From Pseudomonas marincola (GTDB lineage: Bacteria > Pseudomonadota > Gammaproteobacteria > Pseudomonadales > Pseudomonadaceae), in the NCBI RefSeq assembly GCF_900116605.1, contig NZ_FPBC01000022.1, positions 1-53,381 on the forward strand: a DNA stretch of 53,381 bases. The letters are read 5' to 3'. Every line of letters begins with the position of its first letter. The stretch's first letter is position 1. The position numbers and the translations under genes are program-made. Below are positions 1-8,182 of this stretch, in pieces. The notes beneath the pieces were generated by a model, which saw only the letters and a list, made by a program, of their open reading frames with translations, did not search any database and was not told where the DNA came from.

Positions 1-204
1 CGCAGGATCGAGAAAGCCAAGGCCCAGGTGCGTGCAAAGGTCGAGCATCCGTTCCGGGTGATCAAGCGCCAGTTCGGTTATGTGAAAACGCGCTTCCGTG
101 GCCTGGCGAAGAACACCGCACAACTGGTGACTCTGTTCGCGCTGTCGAATCTGTGGATGGCACGCCGACATTTGCTGGCGAATGCAGGAGAGGTGCGCCT
201 GTAA
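1..204 (+). CDS. IS5-family transposase, C-terminal 67 residues (partial)
   Basis: The gene is open at the left edge, in frame 1, and stops at TAA 202-204. The visible part contains the IS5-type block around the last acidic residue of the DDE catalytic triad: KVEHPFRVIKRQFGYVKTR, followed by the RGLAKN stretch and a Leu-rich helix with ALSNLW. This is the DNA-cleavage end of a DDE transposase. The first residues of the same protein type start at 53357, so the two window edges are different parts of two copies. The sequence does not show whether this copy is intact upstream. Confidence 0.9.
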   Translation, partial: RRIEKAKAQVRAKVEHPFRVIKRQFGYVKTRFRGLAKNTAQLVTLFALSNLWMARRHLLANAGEVRL

Positions 205-350
205 TGTTGGAAATGGCAGCTGCGAGGTTATCGCGGCGGCCAGAAACACCCAAATGAGCGGGTGATCTGATCGTTTTTGATCGATTTGCCGCTTTTAAAA
301 TCAGCAGAGGGTGAAGTCAGCCAGAAATGCATGGCTACTTCAGACCATCC
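1..350 (+). mobile_element. IS5-family insertion sequence, right (3') end
   Basis: The element enters from the left window edge and ends at 350. It carries the transposase C-terminus (stop 202-204) and a 146-bp non-coding tail. The last 16 bases, read inward from 350, are GGATGGTCTGAAGTAG. The opposite end of the same element type at 53292 starts GGAAACTCTGAAGAAG, and the two share GGA, TCTGAAG and AG. Directly after base 350 comes TTAA, which fits the YTAR target duplication of the IS5 subgroup. The boundary is inferred from these two signals. Confidence 0.85.
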
Positions 351-363
351 TTAAGAAAAACTG

Positions 364-1251
364 ATGAAGACGCCAAAACGTATTGAACCCTTGGTCGAGG
401 ATGGTCTTGTCGACGAGGTGATACGCCCGCTTATGAGTGGCAAGGAAGCGGCAGTTTATGTGGTCCGGTGTGGTCAAGAGTTGCGTTGCGCCAAGGTCTA
501 CAAGGAAGCCAACAAGCGTGGCTTTCGTCAGGCCGCGGAATATCAGGAAGGCCGCAAGGTGCGTAACTCCCGCGATGCGCGGGCGATGGCCAAGGGCTCT
601 AAATATGGCCGTAAAGGTCAGGAGGACGCCTGGCAGAATGCCGAGGTCGGTGCTCTGTTCCGACTGGCCAACGCCAATGTGCGCGTGCCCAAACCCTACG
701 ATTTTCTCGAGGGTGTGCTGTTGATGGAACTGGTGACTGACGGCGAGGGCGGTGTGGCGCCGCGCTTGAATGACGTCGACTTGTTGCCCGAAGACGCCCG
801 CGAATTCCACGCGTTCATGATTCAGGAAATCGTCAAAATGCTTTGCGCCGGGCTGGTTCACGGCGACTTGTCCGAATTCAACGTACTGCTTGGCCCTGAA
901 GGCCCGGTGATTATCGACTTGCCGCAGGCCGTCGATGCAGCGGGCAACAACCACGCGTTCAAGATGCTGGAGCGTGATGTCGGCAACATGGCCGCGTACT
1001 TCGGCCAATTTGCCCCGGAGTTGCGCTACAGCAAGTTCGCCAAGGAAATGTGGGCACTCTATGAAGCCGGTGAACTCACCCCGGACAGCGTGCTGACAGG
1101 TGAATTCGACGACCCGGAAGATTCGGCAGATGTTGATGCCGTGATGCGTGAAATCAAGGCCGCGCTGGCCGAGGAAGCCCGTCGTCAGGCATTGCTCAAT
1201 GCCGATGATGACAGCGCCGATGAGCCGCCGCCTCCGCCCTGGATGCAGTAA
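364..1251 (+). CDS. RIO-type serine/threonine protein kinase
   Basis: A 295-residue cytoplasmic protein kinase-like enzyme of the RIO family. The N-terminal lobe has GKEAAVYVVR followed by CAKVYKE, the ATP-binding Lys context. The catalytic loop is LVHGDLSEFNVLL (about residue 165), and the metal-binding Asp lies in VIIDLPQAVD (about 185); all are RIO hallmarks. The C-terminus is acidic and proline-rich. Bacterial RIO kinases are poorly characterised and the substrate is unknown. The ATG lies only 14 bp after the end of the IS5 element, and no good Shine-Dalgarno sequence is visible (only AAGAAAAA). The native promoter has therefore been displaced or replaced by IS DNA. Confidence 0.88.
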   Translation: MKTPKRIEPLVEDGLVDEVIRPLMSGKEAAVYVVRCGQELRCAKVYKEANKRGFRQAAEYQEGRKVRNSRDARAMAKGSKYGRKGQEDAWQNAEVGALFRLANANVRVPKPYDFLEGVLLMELVTDGEGGVAPRLNDVDLLPEDAREFHAFMIQEIVKMLCAGLVHGDLSEFNVLLGPEGPVIIDLPQAVDAAGNNHAFKMLERDVGNMAAYFGQFAPELRYSKFAKEMWALYEAGELTPDSVLTGEFDDPEDSADVDAVMREIKAALAEEARRQALLNADDDSADEPPPPPWMQ

Positions 1252-1253
1252 GC

Positions 1254-1292
1254 AACAACAGGCCCCCGCTAGCAATATCGGGGGCTTGTTGG
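1254..1292. terminator. bidirectional rho-independent terminator
   Basis: A stem of CAACAGGCCCCCG-type sequence pairs with CGGGGGCTTGTTG around a short loop between two convergent genes (RIO kinase stop 1251, metalloprotease stop 1300). T-rich sequence lies on the plus strand and A-rich on the other side, so it can serve both genes. Confidence 0.8.
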
Positions 1293-1299
1293 TTTTGGC

Positions 1300-2163
1300 T
1301 TAAAGACGCTCGGTATTAAAGGTGTCGCAACTGCTCAGGTTGCCGTTGTCGAGCCCCGCCTTGAACCAGCGCATGCGTTGCGCGGACGTGCCGTGAGTGA
1401 ATGAGTCCGGTACGACCTGGCCGCGTGTTTGCTTCTGCAAACGGTCATCACCGATCGCGTTGGCCGCATTCAGCGCCTCTTCAAGATCGCCATCTTCCAG
1501 CCAGTCGAGGCGACGCTGTGCGCTGTTGGCCCATACGCCCGCCAGGCAATCGGCCTGCAACTCCTGGCGAACCAGAAGACCGTTGTCGCCTTCCATCTTC
1601 TGTCCGCGCTGACGCGCCGCATCTACTTTCGCGGAAACGCCGAGCAGGGTTTGCACGTGATGGCCAACTTCATGGGCGATTACATAAGCCTGAGCAAAGT
1701 CGCCGGCGGCCGAGAAACGTTGCTCAAGCTCGTTGAAGAAGTCGAGATCAAGGTAGACCTGCTGATCGCCGGGACAATAGAACGGGCCTACTGCCGAGCT
1801 GGCAACGCCACAGGCCGAGCGAACCTGCCCGCGGAAAAGTACCAGCTTGGGGTCCCGGTACTGCTGACCGGCATTCTGGAAAATTTCTCCCCAGGTGTCT
1901 TCGGTGTCGCCAAGAATGGCGCGCACGAATTCCGATTGCTGATCGTTGGCTGCCGGTTCACTGCTTTGCTGGCTGCTGGGTGCGCCGGGCTGAACTGCCT
2001 GGCCGGCCAGTTGCCCGAGAATTTGCAGCGGGTCCTGGCCCATTAACAGGCCGATCACGACCACTGCTGCGATCCCGCCCAAGCTCAAGCGACCAACCCG
2101 TCGGCCACCGCCCGAGCGTGCGTCTACAACGTTGTCACTGCGTCGTCCTCTTTCCCAGCGCAT
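1300..2163 (-). CDS. YpfJ-like neutral zinc metallopeptidase
   Basis: A 287-residue member of the zinc_peptidase/YpfJ family. Residues about 28-45 form one hydrophobic segment (GGIAAVVVIGLLMG), so it is probably anchored in the inner membrane with the catalytic part outside the cytoplasm. The motif AHEVGHHVQ (about residue 164) is the HExxH zinc site. A downstream DCLAGVWA block is also typical of the family. A basic N-terminus precedes the TM segment. A GGAG lies upstream of the ATG. Family members are putative housekeeping proteases without an established substrate. It is convergent with the RIO kinase gene. Confidence 0.88.
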   Translation of the reverse strand: MRWERGRRSDNVVDARSGGGRRVGRLSLGGIAAVVVIGLLMGQDPLQILGQLAGQAVQPGAPSSQQSSEPAANDQQSEFVRAILGDTEDTWGEIFQNAGQQYRDPKLVLFRGQVRSACGVASSAVGPFYCPGDQQVYLDLDFFNELEQRFSAAGDFAQAYVIAHEVGHHVQTLLGVSAKVDAARQRGQKMEGDNGLLVRQELQADCLAGVWANSAQRRLDWLEDGDLEEALNAANAIGDDRLQKQTRGQVVPDSFTHGTSAQRMRWFKAGLDNGNLSSCDTFNTERL

Positions 2164-2370
2164 GTCGTGGCTCCCAGTGCCTTGTTAGGCATTCATTCTT
2201 GTCTGTGCAATAGCATTGCGCCAGTCCGGTCGTCTATCAATCTGGCGCGTGAAACTGTGAACATCACCTGTTAGACCAGAATGCTCCTACAGGCATGCCA
2301 GTATCTACTTGTAGTTTTGTTCGATGAGGATTCGGAAAATCTATTCTTTCGCTCTCATCTTAGGTATCTC

Positions 2371-3582
2371 ATGGCTTCTTTATCTGTTCTCGTCATCGAG
2401 GACCATGCATTTCAGCGCGCGGTTACGGTTGCCGCGCTGAAAAAGGCCGGAGTCCGTGAGGTGCTTGAAACGCGTGACGGTGCTTCGGCGCTGACGCTTT
2501 TGAGGGAAGCCGGTGGTGTCGATATCGTCATTTGCGATTTGCGCATGCCTGAGATGGACGGCCTGGTATTTCTTCGGCATGCAGCCGAGTCCGGGCTGAT
2601 CAACTCCCTCATTTTGAGCTGCGAAGTCGATGCCAGCCTGCGCAATGCGGTTGTCAGTATTATCGATGCATTCGGCCTTAATCTGTTGGGTGACTTGAGC
2701 CATCCCTTCAGTTTTGAACAACTCGAAGCATTATTAGGACGCTTTGATAATGCCGGCCCTGTTGTTGACGATTTATCAAATGCGATCCCGCTCACAGTTG
2801 ATGAAGTTATTAAAGGATTGCATGTTGGGCAGTTCAAGGCGTTTTATCAGCCCAAGGTGAGCCTTAAAACTGGCGAGGTTAAGGGCGCGGAAGTATTAGC
2901 GCGTTGGCAGCATCCGATTCATGGGCTTATTTCAGCGCAGCAATTTTTGCCGCTAATTGAGGACAATGACCTGCTTGATGAGTTGTTCTGGGTCATAATC
3001 AAGCAAGGTTTGAGTTTGCAGCAATCGTTGCAGGCTAATAACCGACATATTGAATTGTCATTCAATTTACCTGCTCAGCAGTTGGGTTCTAGTTATCTGG
3101 TCGATCAAATTAAAGATCTGGTCTGTGCTTGCCAGCTTCCGCTTAACGGATTGATCTTTGAAATAAGCGATTTGGGCAGTTCAGAGGTTCCTGATCGTGG
3201 TTTGGAAAACCTCATACGCCTGCGGCTCATGGGCTGCGGCCTGGCAATGGAAGGATTCAGGGTTGGCTACTCATCGCTGTTGAATCTATTCGAAATTCCG
3301 TTCAGCCAAGTAAAGCTGGATACCTCGTTTCTTCTCTCGCGTCGCCGTCACTCCAGCAATATGTCAATGATCAGCAGCGCTGTCGCACTGGCGCGCTCTT
3401 TGAATATATCGCTGGTGGCCGGGGGGGTTGAAACGCTGCAACAGCAAGAGTTGTTGTTTGAGATGGGCTGTGACTTGGTTCAAGGTTATTTGTATGGAAA
3501 GCCCATGCCTGCGGAACAGTTGGTTATTAATAACTGGTCGTTAGTTAGTGTCAAAGGTTTGGGGTTCAATAAATATATATAG
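2371..3582 (+). CDS. RocR-like response regulator with degenerate EAL domain (paralogue 1)
   Basis: A receiver domain (residues 1-125) is followed by an EAL domain (about 145-390). The chosen ATG gives 403 aa, the same length as the paralogue at 8183; an in-frame ATG at 2281 would add 30 residues that the paralogue lacks. The receiver keeps the phospho-acceptor Asp56 (ICDLRMP) and acidic E10/D11. The EAL domain keeps E174 (EVL), N232 and E264. The DD pair of the metal site is E294-G295, and the Glu of the EGVE motif (general base in RocR) is G351. By established EAL chemistry it should have little or no c-di-GMP phosphodiesterase activity. It could still bind c-di-GMP or partners, as in Roc signalling. 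It lies directly upstream of the regulator/kinase pair. Confidence 0.85.
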   Translation: MASLSVLVIEDHAFQRAVTVAALKKAGVREVLETRDGASALTLLREAGGVDIVICDLRMPEMDGLVFLRHAAESGLINSLILSCEVDASLRNAVVSIIDAFGLNLLGDLSHPFSFEQLEALLGRFDNAGPVVDDLSNAIPLTVDEVIKGLHVGQFKAFYQPKVSLKTGEVKGAEVLARWQHPIHGLISAQQFLPLIEDNDLLDELFWVIIKQGLSLQQSLQANNRHIELSFNLPAQQLGSSYLVDQIKDLVCACQLPLNGLIFEISDLGSSEVPDRGLENLIRLRLMGCGLAMEGFRVGYSSLLNLFEIPFSQVKLDTSFLLSRRRHSSNMSMISSAVALARSLNISLVAGGVETLQQQELLFEMGCDLVQGYLYGKPMPAEQLVINNWSLVSVKGLGFNKYI

Positions 3583-3772
3583 TGCTTGGGGCTGAAAACT
3601 CGTTACTTGTGATCAATTGTATCTGAGTGCGTTGGTTTGTCTTTGCCCGATATAAAGTATGGTTTTGAAACGATATAAATTATTTGTCATAAATTAAGCT
3701 GCGTAACAATCCGATAGCTGTCGATATACCAAGTAATGCTGAATAGTTTGCGCAAATTAATGGAGCTTAGTC

Positions 3773-4399
3773 GTGGGTAAAGTCTTAATTGTTGATGACC
3801 ATCCTGTTGTTCGCATGGCAGTCAGGATGCTCCTGGAAAAACACGGCCTGAGCGTAACCGGGGAGACCGATAACGGCGTGGATGCCGTGCAAATGGCCAA
3901 GGAGTTGAGACCTGACATTATTATTCTGGATATCAGTATTCCGCGGCTCGATGGCTTTGAGGTCATATCGCGCCTGAAACTGTCCGGTTTACCCATCCAT
4001 ATTCTGGTGCTCACATCGCAGTCAGCCAATTTCTTCAGTGCCCGTTGCATGCAGGCAGGTGCGTCCGGGTTCGTCTGCAAGGAAGAGAAACTGGCGGAAT
4101 TGCTCAATGCGGTAAAAGCCATTCAGGCGGGTTACACCTACTTCCCGGCGCAATTTATTAAATCGGTTCGGGGCAAAGAGGTGCACATGGATGAACATGA
4201 GCGCATCACGCGATTGTCCGACCGCGAGTTGATGGTGCTGGAGCAACTCGCCCGTGGCCTTACCAACAAGCAAATCGCAGAGAGCATGCTGCTGAGCAAC
4301 AAGACCATCAGCACCTATAAAACCCGTCTGCATGAAAAGCTCAATACCGGAAATCTGGTTGAGCTGATCGAGCTGGCCAAACGCAATGCGCTGGTCTGA
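3773..4399 (+). CDS. BvgA/RocA-type LuxR-family response regulator
   Basis: A 208-residue two-component regulator. The receiver domain has acidic D8/D9 and phospho-acceptor D53 (IIILDISIP). The C-terminal LuxR-type helix-turn-helix spans about residues 145-200 (LSDRELMVLEQLARGLTNKQ and so on). It starts at a GTG with TGGAG about 8 bp upstream. It is most like the EvgA/BvgA/RocA group that partners BvgS-type hybrid kinases, and the kinase gene begins only 8 bp after its stop. Expected role: DNA-binding output of the phosphorelay. In P. aeruginosa, RocA1 activates cup fimbrial genes; the targets here are unknown. Confidence 0.9.
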   Translation: MGKVLIVDDHPVVRMAVRMLLEKHGLSVTGETDNGVDAVQMAKELRPDIIILDISIPRLDGFEVISRLKLSGLPIHILVLTSQSANFFSARCMQAGASGFVCKEEKLAELLNAVKAIQAGYTYFPAQFIKSVRGKEVHMDEHERITRLSDRELMVLEQLARGLTNKQIAESMLLSNKTISTYKTRLHEKLNTGNLVELIELAKRNALV

Positions 4400-4407
4400 G
4401 AGATAGG

Positions 4408-7400
4408 ATGAACGGTGTCTTACTTCGCAGTGTATTTGCCTGGCTTTTAACGCTATGCAGCCTCACTGCGAGTGCTGATTCCAGTACGGCTCTGCAGCTT
4501 TTCAGCCGTTCTGCGTCGGTGCATGGCTCTCCGGTATTTACCCTTGAAGAGCAACAGTGGCTGCGGGAAAAAAACACGCTGGTCTTAGGCACTTCGGCGC
4601 CAGATTACCCGCCCTTCGATATCAGTTCGAGTGGTGAGGATTACGAAGGTGTCACCGCTGATTTCATGGGGTTGATCGCCCAAGGGCTGGCGGTCAACGT
4701 CGATGTGCGCCGGTTTGAGAGTCGCGCCGAGGCGTTGGAAGCACTGCGCAATGGCACTATCGACCTGCTCGGCACTTCAAGTGAGCGAGAGTTGGGCGGC
4801 AGTGATGTCAGCGCCAGCATCAAGTACACGCCGGATTGGCCGGTGTTATTGCAGCGTATCGGTGAGACGTCCCCGGCCTCCGGCGATTTGCGCGGCAAGC
4901 GCTTGGCGTTCAGCACCTTATATCTGAACCAAGCGGATGTCGCTAAACGTTATCCCGACGCGATTGCAGTGCCGTTTACCTCCTCAATGACCGCCGTGGC
5001 GGCGGTCGTGTTTGGTCAGGCAGATGCCATGCTCAGTGATGTTACGGCAGGTCGATATCTGATCAATCGCTACTTCCCCAATGACCTGCGCGCCTCGCGA
5101 ATTTCCGGCAAGGGTTCCTGGGGCTTTGTGTTTGCCGTGAGGGCCGATAACAAAAGCTTGCTGCATGTGGTCAATAAAGCCTTGGCGGTGATTGATGATG
5201 AGCAGCGCCACAGTATTTTCGAGCGCTGGGGCGGTGGCGGCATACTCAAAAGCAATTTGCCTTCGTTGTCGAACGAACAACTCGACTGGATAAAGGAACG
5301 GCGCATCGTCAAGGTGGCGGTGAATGATCAGTTGGCGCCTTTTTCCTATTTTGATCAGAACGGTCACTATCGCGGCATTACTGCCGATTTGCTGTCGATG
5401 ATTGATGAGGAGTCGATCATCGGTATTCAGGTGGTCAAGTTCTCGGATATCGATCAGGCAACCCAAGCCCTGTTATCCGGCAAGGTGGATGTAATTGCCG
5501 ACTTTTCGCTGACGCCTGAGCGCAAACAAAAATTCGGTTTCACCCGGCCCTATTTGATTTCGCCGCTGGTGATGGTGGCCCGCAAGAGCTTCAAGGGAGT
5601 CATGCACCTTGAAGACATGGCCGGTAGAACTCTGGCCATTCCACGTGGGCATGCGCTGAAAACCTATATCAAGCAGCGTTATCCACAGATCAAGTTACTG
5701 GAAACCGCAAGCGTCCCAGAAACTTTGACGCTGGTTGCGCAGGGTTATGCAGACGCAACCATTCACCCGCTAAACATTGCCCGCTATTACATCGCGAGAT
5801 CGTTTGAAGACAATCTGCGAGTCAGCGGTGTGCTGGACGTTGCACCGACCAAGGCGGCATTTGCGGTGCGCCCTGCGGATGCCGAACTGTTGGGTATTCT
5901 GGAGCAGGCATTGCTGTCGTTTACCCCGGACCAGATGAGCATTCTGAGTAACCGTTGGCGCACCAATGCACTCATCATCGAGCCCTCCTGGCGCAACTAC
6001 AAACGCCTGATTTATCAGGCCGTTGGCATTTCGCTGGTGTTCCTGTTTGCAGTGTTTGTGTGGAACTTCTACCTCCGCCGGCAGGTGAGTCAGCGACGCC
6101 GTGCAGAGCAGGCGCTGAGCGATCAGTTGCAGTTCATGGAGGTGCTGATCAACGGTACTCCGCACCCGATTTATGTGCGTGACCGCCGTTGCTGCATGTT
6201 GACCTGCAACGACAGTTACTTGCAGGTGTTCTCGACCACCCGCAAAGCGGTGTTGGGCAAAACCGTGTTCGAGAACCTGAAAGTTCAGGATGTCGATGCC
6301 GACGCTGTCGAGAACGATTACCACCGGGTGATGCACGAGCGTAAGCCGGTGATCTGTGATCGGCAGGTGGTTATTCAGGGGCAGAACGTCACCATCTATC
6401 ACTGGATTTTGCCGTTCAATGATTCCAAAGGCGTTGTGCGCGGGGTCATTTGCGGCTGGATCGACATCAGTGAACGCAAGGCACTTGTTGTGGAACTGCG
6501 CGCCGCCAAGGAGCAGGCCGATGAGGCCAGCCGCACCAAATCGACCTTTCTGGCGACCATGAGCCATGAAATTCGCACACCGATGAATGCCATCATCGGC
6601 ATGCTGGAACTTGCCATCAAACGGGCGGATCGCGGCCAGTTCGATCGCTCATCACTGGAGGTCGCGCACGATTCAGCGCGGGGATTACTGCAATTGATCG
6701 GCGATATTCTGGATATTTCGAGAATCGAGTCCGGGCGCCTGAGCCTGATGCCCGAACGGGCCAATCTGGCCGATCTGGTAGGCTCGGTCGTCAGGGTATT
6801 TGGCGGGCTGGCCACCCAGAAAAACCTGCTGATGGAGTTTGATACCGAGGGCCTTGATGAGCGGGATGTGCTGATCGACCCGATCCGGTTCAAGCAGGTC
6901 ATGTCCAACCTGATCAGCAATGCCATCAAGTTCACCGAGTCCGGCACCGTCAGCGTCAGCGCCCACATCGAAGCCTGCTCTGCCCAACACATCACTGTGC
7001 GGGTCTATGTGGCTGATACGGGGGTGGGAATCTCGCAGGCGGATCAGGAAAAACTGTTCAAGCCATTTGCTCAGGTCGCCGGCAGCATAACCGGCAGTGG
7101 CGCGGGACTTGGCTTGCTGATCAGCCGGACCCTGTGCGAAATGATGGGCGGTAATCTGCAATTGCGCAGCACGGTCGGCCTTGGCACCCAGGTGATGGTG
7201 CAATTAACCCTGCCGGTGTTGGAACCGCTGCAAGTGGCCGAAACTGAACCTGTGGCGGATGCGCCGGTGTCTGCCAGGCCGATACTTAATGTCTTGGTGG
7301 TGGATGATCATCCGGCCAATCGCATGCTGATCAGCCAGCAGCTGGAGTTTCTGGGGCATCGCGTAACGCAGGCGGTGAATGGTGCCGAAGGGCTTTCGGC

Positions 7401-8040
7401 CTGGCAGCAGGACTACTTCGATATCGTTATAACGGATTGCCGCATGCCGGTGATGGACGGCTATACCCTGAGCCTGCGGATACGTGAAGAAGAACAGCGC
7501 ACCGAGCGTTATGCCACCTGGATTCTTGGTTTCACCGCCAATGCGCAGGAGGAGGAGCGCGAGCGCTGCCTCAAGGCGGGTATGAATGACTGCATCTTCA
7601 AGCCCATCGAGCTAGCCGCGCTGGGCGCACATCTGCAACGTTGCGTGCCTGCCCCGCCCGACGCTATTCCTGATGCCAGCAGCGGGTTATTTGATGCGGT
7701 GGCGCTGGATAAGCTCACTGGCGGCAATAGCGTGCTGGTCGAACGGCTGCTCGATGAGCTGATTAACAGCAATGCCCAGGATCTCACGGTGCTTGAAGGG
7801 TTGTCCGAGACACTCGAGCCCCTGGGCCTTTCTGACCTCGCTCACCGCATTAAAGGTGCTGCGCGGGTTATTCGTGCCTTGCCTTTGATCGCCGCGTGCG
7901 AGGCACTTGAAGCGGCCTGCCGGCAACCGCAGGCGGCAATTTTGCAGAGTCGCTCGCGGGAATTGCGCCAGGCCATGATTGAACTGGACCGGGTATTGCG
8001 CAGCAAACGCGCAACCAGTTGCGGGCCGGAGAGCCATTAG
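4408..8040 (+). CDS. BvgS/RocS-type hybrid sensor histidine kinase
   Basis: A 1210-residue membrane phosphorelay kinase. Order: signal peptide (1-24), two periplasmic Venus-flytrap (SBP_bac_3) domains (about 50-275 and 290-515), one TM segment near 535-555 (GISLVFLFAVFVW), PAS (about 575-690), HisKA with H720 in MSHEIRTPMNA, HATPase with the N box NLISNAIKFT, receiver with D1010 (VITDCRMPVMDG) and C-terminal HPt with H1146 (LAHRIKGAAR). All four phosphotransfer residues are present, so a full His-Asp-His-Asp relay to the adjacent regulator is expected. The flytrap domains suggest sensing of a small solute; the ligand cannot be read from sequence. Confidence 0.93.
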   Translation: MNGVLLRSVFAWLLTLCSLTASADSSTALQLFSRSASVHGSPVFTLEEQQWLREKNTLVLGTSAPDYPPFDISSSGEDYEGVTADFMGLIAQGLAVNVDVRRFESRAEALEALRNGTIDLLGTSSERELGGSDVSASIKYTPDWPVLLQRIGETSPASGDLRGKRLAFSTLYLNQADVAKRYPDAIAVPFTSSMTAVAAVVFGQADAMLSDVTAGRYLINRYFPNDLRASRISGKGSWGFVFAVRADNKSLLHVVNKALAVIDDEQRHSIFERWGGGGILKSNLPSLSNEQLDWIKERRIVKVAVNDQLAPFSYFDQNGHYRGITADLLSMIDEESIIGIQVVKFSDIDQATQALLSGKVDVIADFSLTPERKQKFGFTRPYLISPLVMVARKSFKGVMHLEDMAGRTLAIPRGHALKTYIKQRYPQIKLLETASVPETLTLVAQGYADATIHPLNIARYYIARSFEDNLRVSGVLDVAPTKAAFAVRPADAELLGILEQALLSFTPDQMSILSNRWRTNALIIEPSWRNYKRLIYQAVGISLVFLFAVFVWNFYLRRQVSQRRRAEQALSDQLQFMEVLINGTPHPIYVRDRRCCMLTCNDSYLQVFSTTRKAVLGKTVFENLKVQDVDADAVENDYHRVMHERKPVICDRQVVIQGQNVTIYHWILPFNDSKGVVRGVICGWIDISERKALVVELRAAKEQADEASRTKSTFLATMSHEIRTPMNAIIGMLELAIKRADRGQFDRSSLEVAHDSARGLLQLIGDILDISRIESGRLSLMPERANLADLVGSVVRVFGGLATQKNLLMEFDTEGLDERDVLIDPIRFKQVMSNLISNAIKFTESGTVSVSAHIEACSAQHITVRVYVADTGVGISQADQEKLFKPFAQVAGSITGSGAGLGLLISRTLCEMMGGNLQLRSTVGLGTQVMVQLTLPVLEPLQVAETEPVADAPVSARPILNVLVVDDHPANRMLISQQLEFLGHRVTQAVNGAEGLSAWQQDYFDIVITDCRMPVMDGYTLSLRIREEEQRTERYATWILGFTANAQEEERERCLKAGMNDCIFKPIELAALGAHLQRCVPAPPDAIPDASSGLFDAVALDKLTGGNSVLVERLLDELINSNAQDLTVLEGLSETLEPLGLSDLAHRIKGAARVIRALPLIAACEALEAACRQPQAAILQSRSRELRQAMIELDRVLRSKRATSCGPESH

Positions 8041-8139
8041 GCCAGTGAATACGCAGTGAAGCGTCCTACAGCGCCGCTAGACAAGTCCGACAGTGGTGAG
8101 GGGTGCGCACTAGTCGGTCTCGCGGCGCTGCGTTGTTAG

Positions 8140-8166
8140 TCTGGGGTTATGTTGATTTACCCCAGA
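8140..8166 (+). other. leader hairpin before the second EAL protein
   Basis: TCTGGGGT and ACCCCAGA form an 8-bp stem with an 11-nt loop, ending 16 bp before the ATG at 8183 and just upstream of its GGAG. There is no U-tract, so it is not a simple terminator. It could affect translation or RNA stability. Confidence 0.4.
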
Positions 8167-8182
8167 TTCGGAGCTCCTAGCC

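Noticed and set aside
340..1275. Long antisense ORF opposite the RIO kinase
   Set aside because: Shadow of the real gene; the RIO kinase has clear catalytic motifs on the plus strand.
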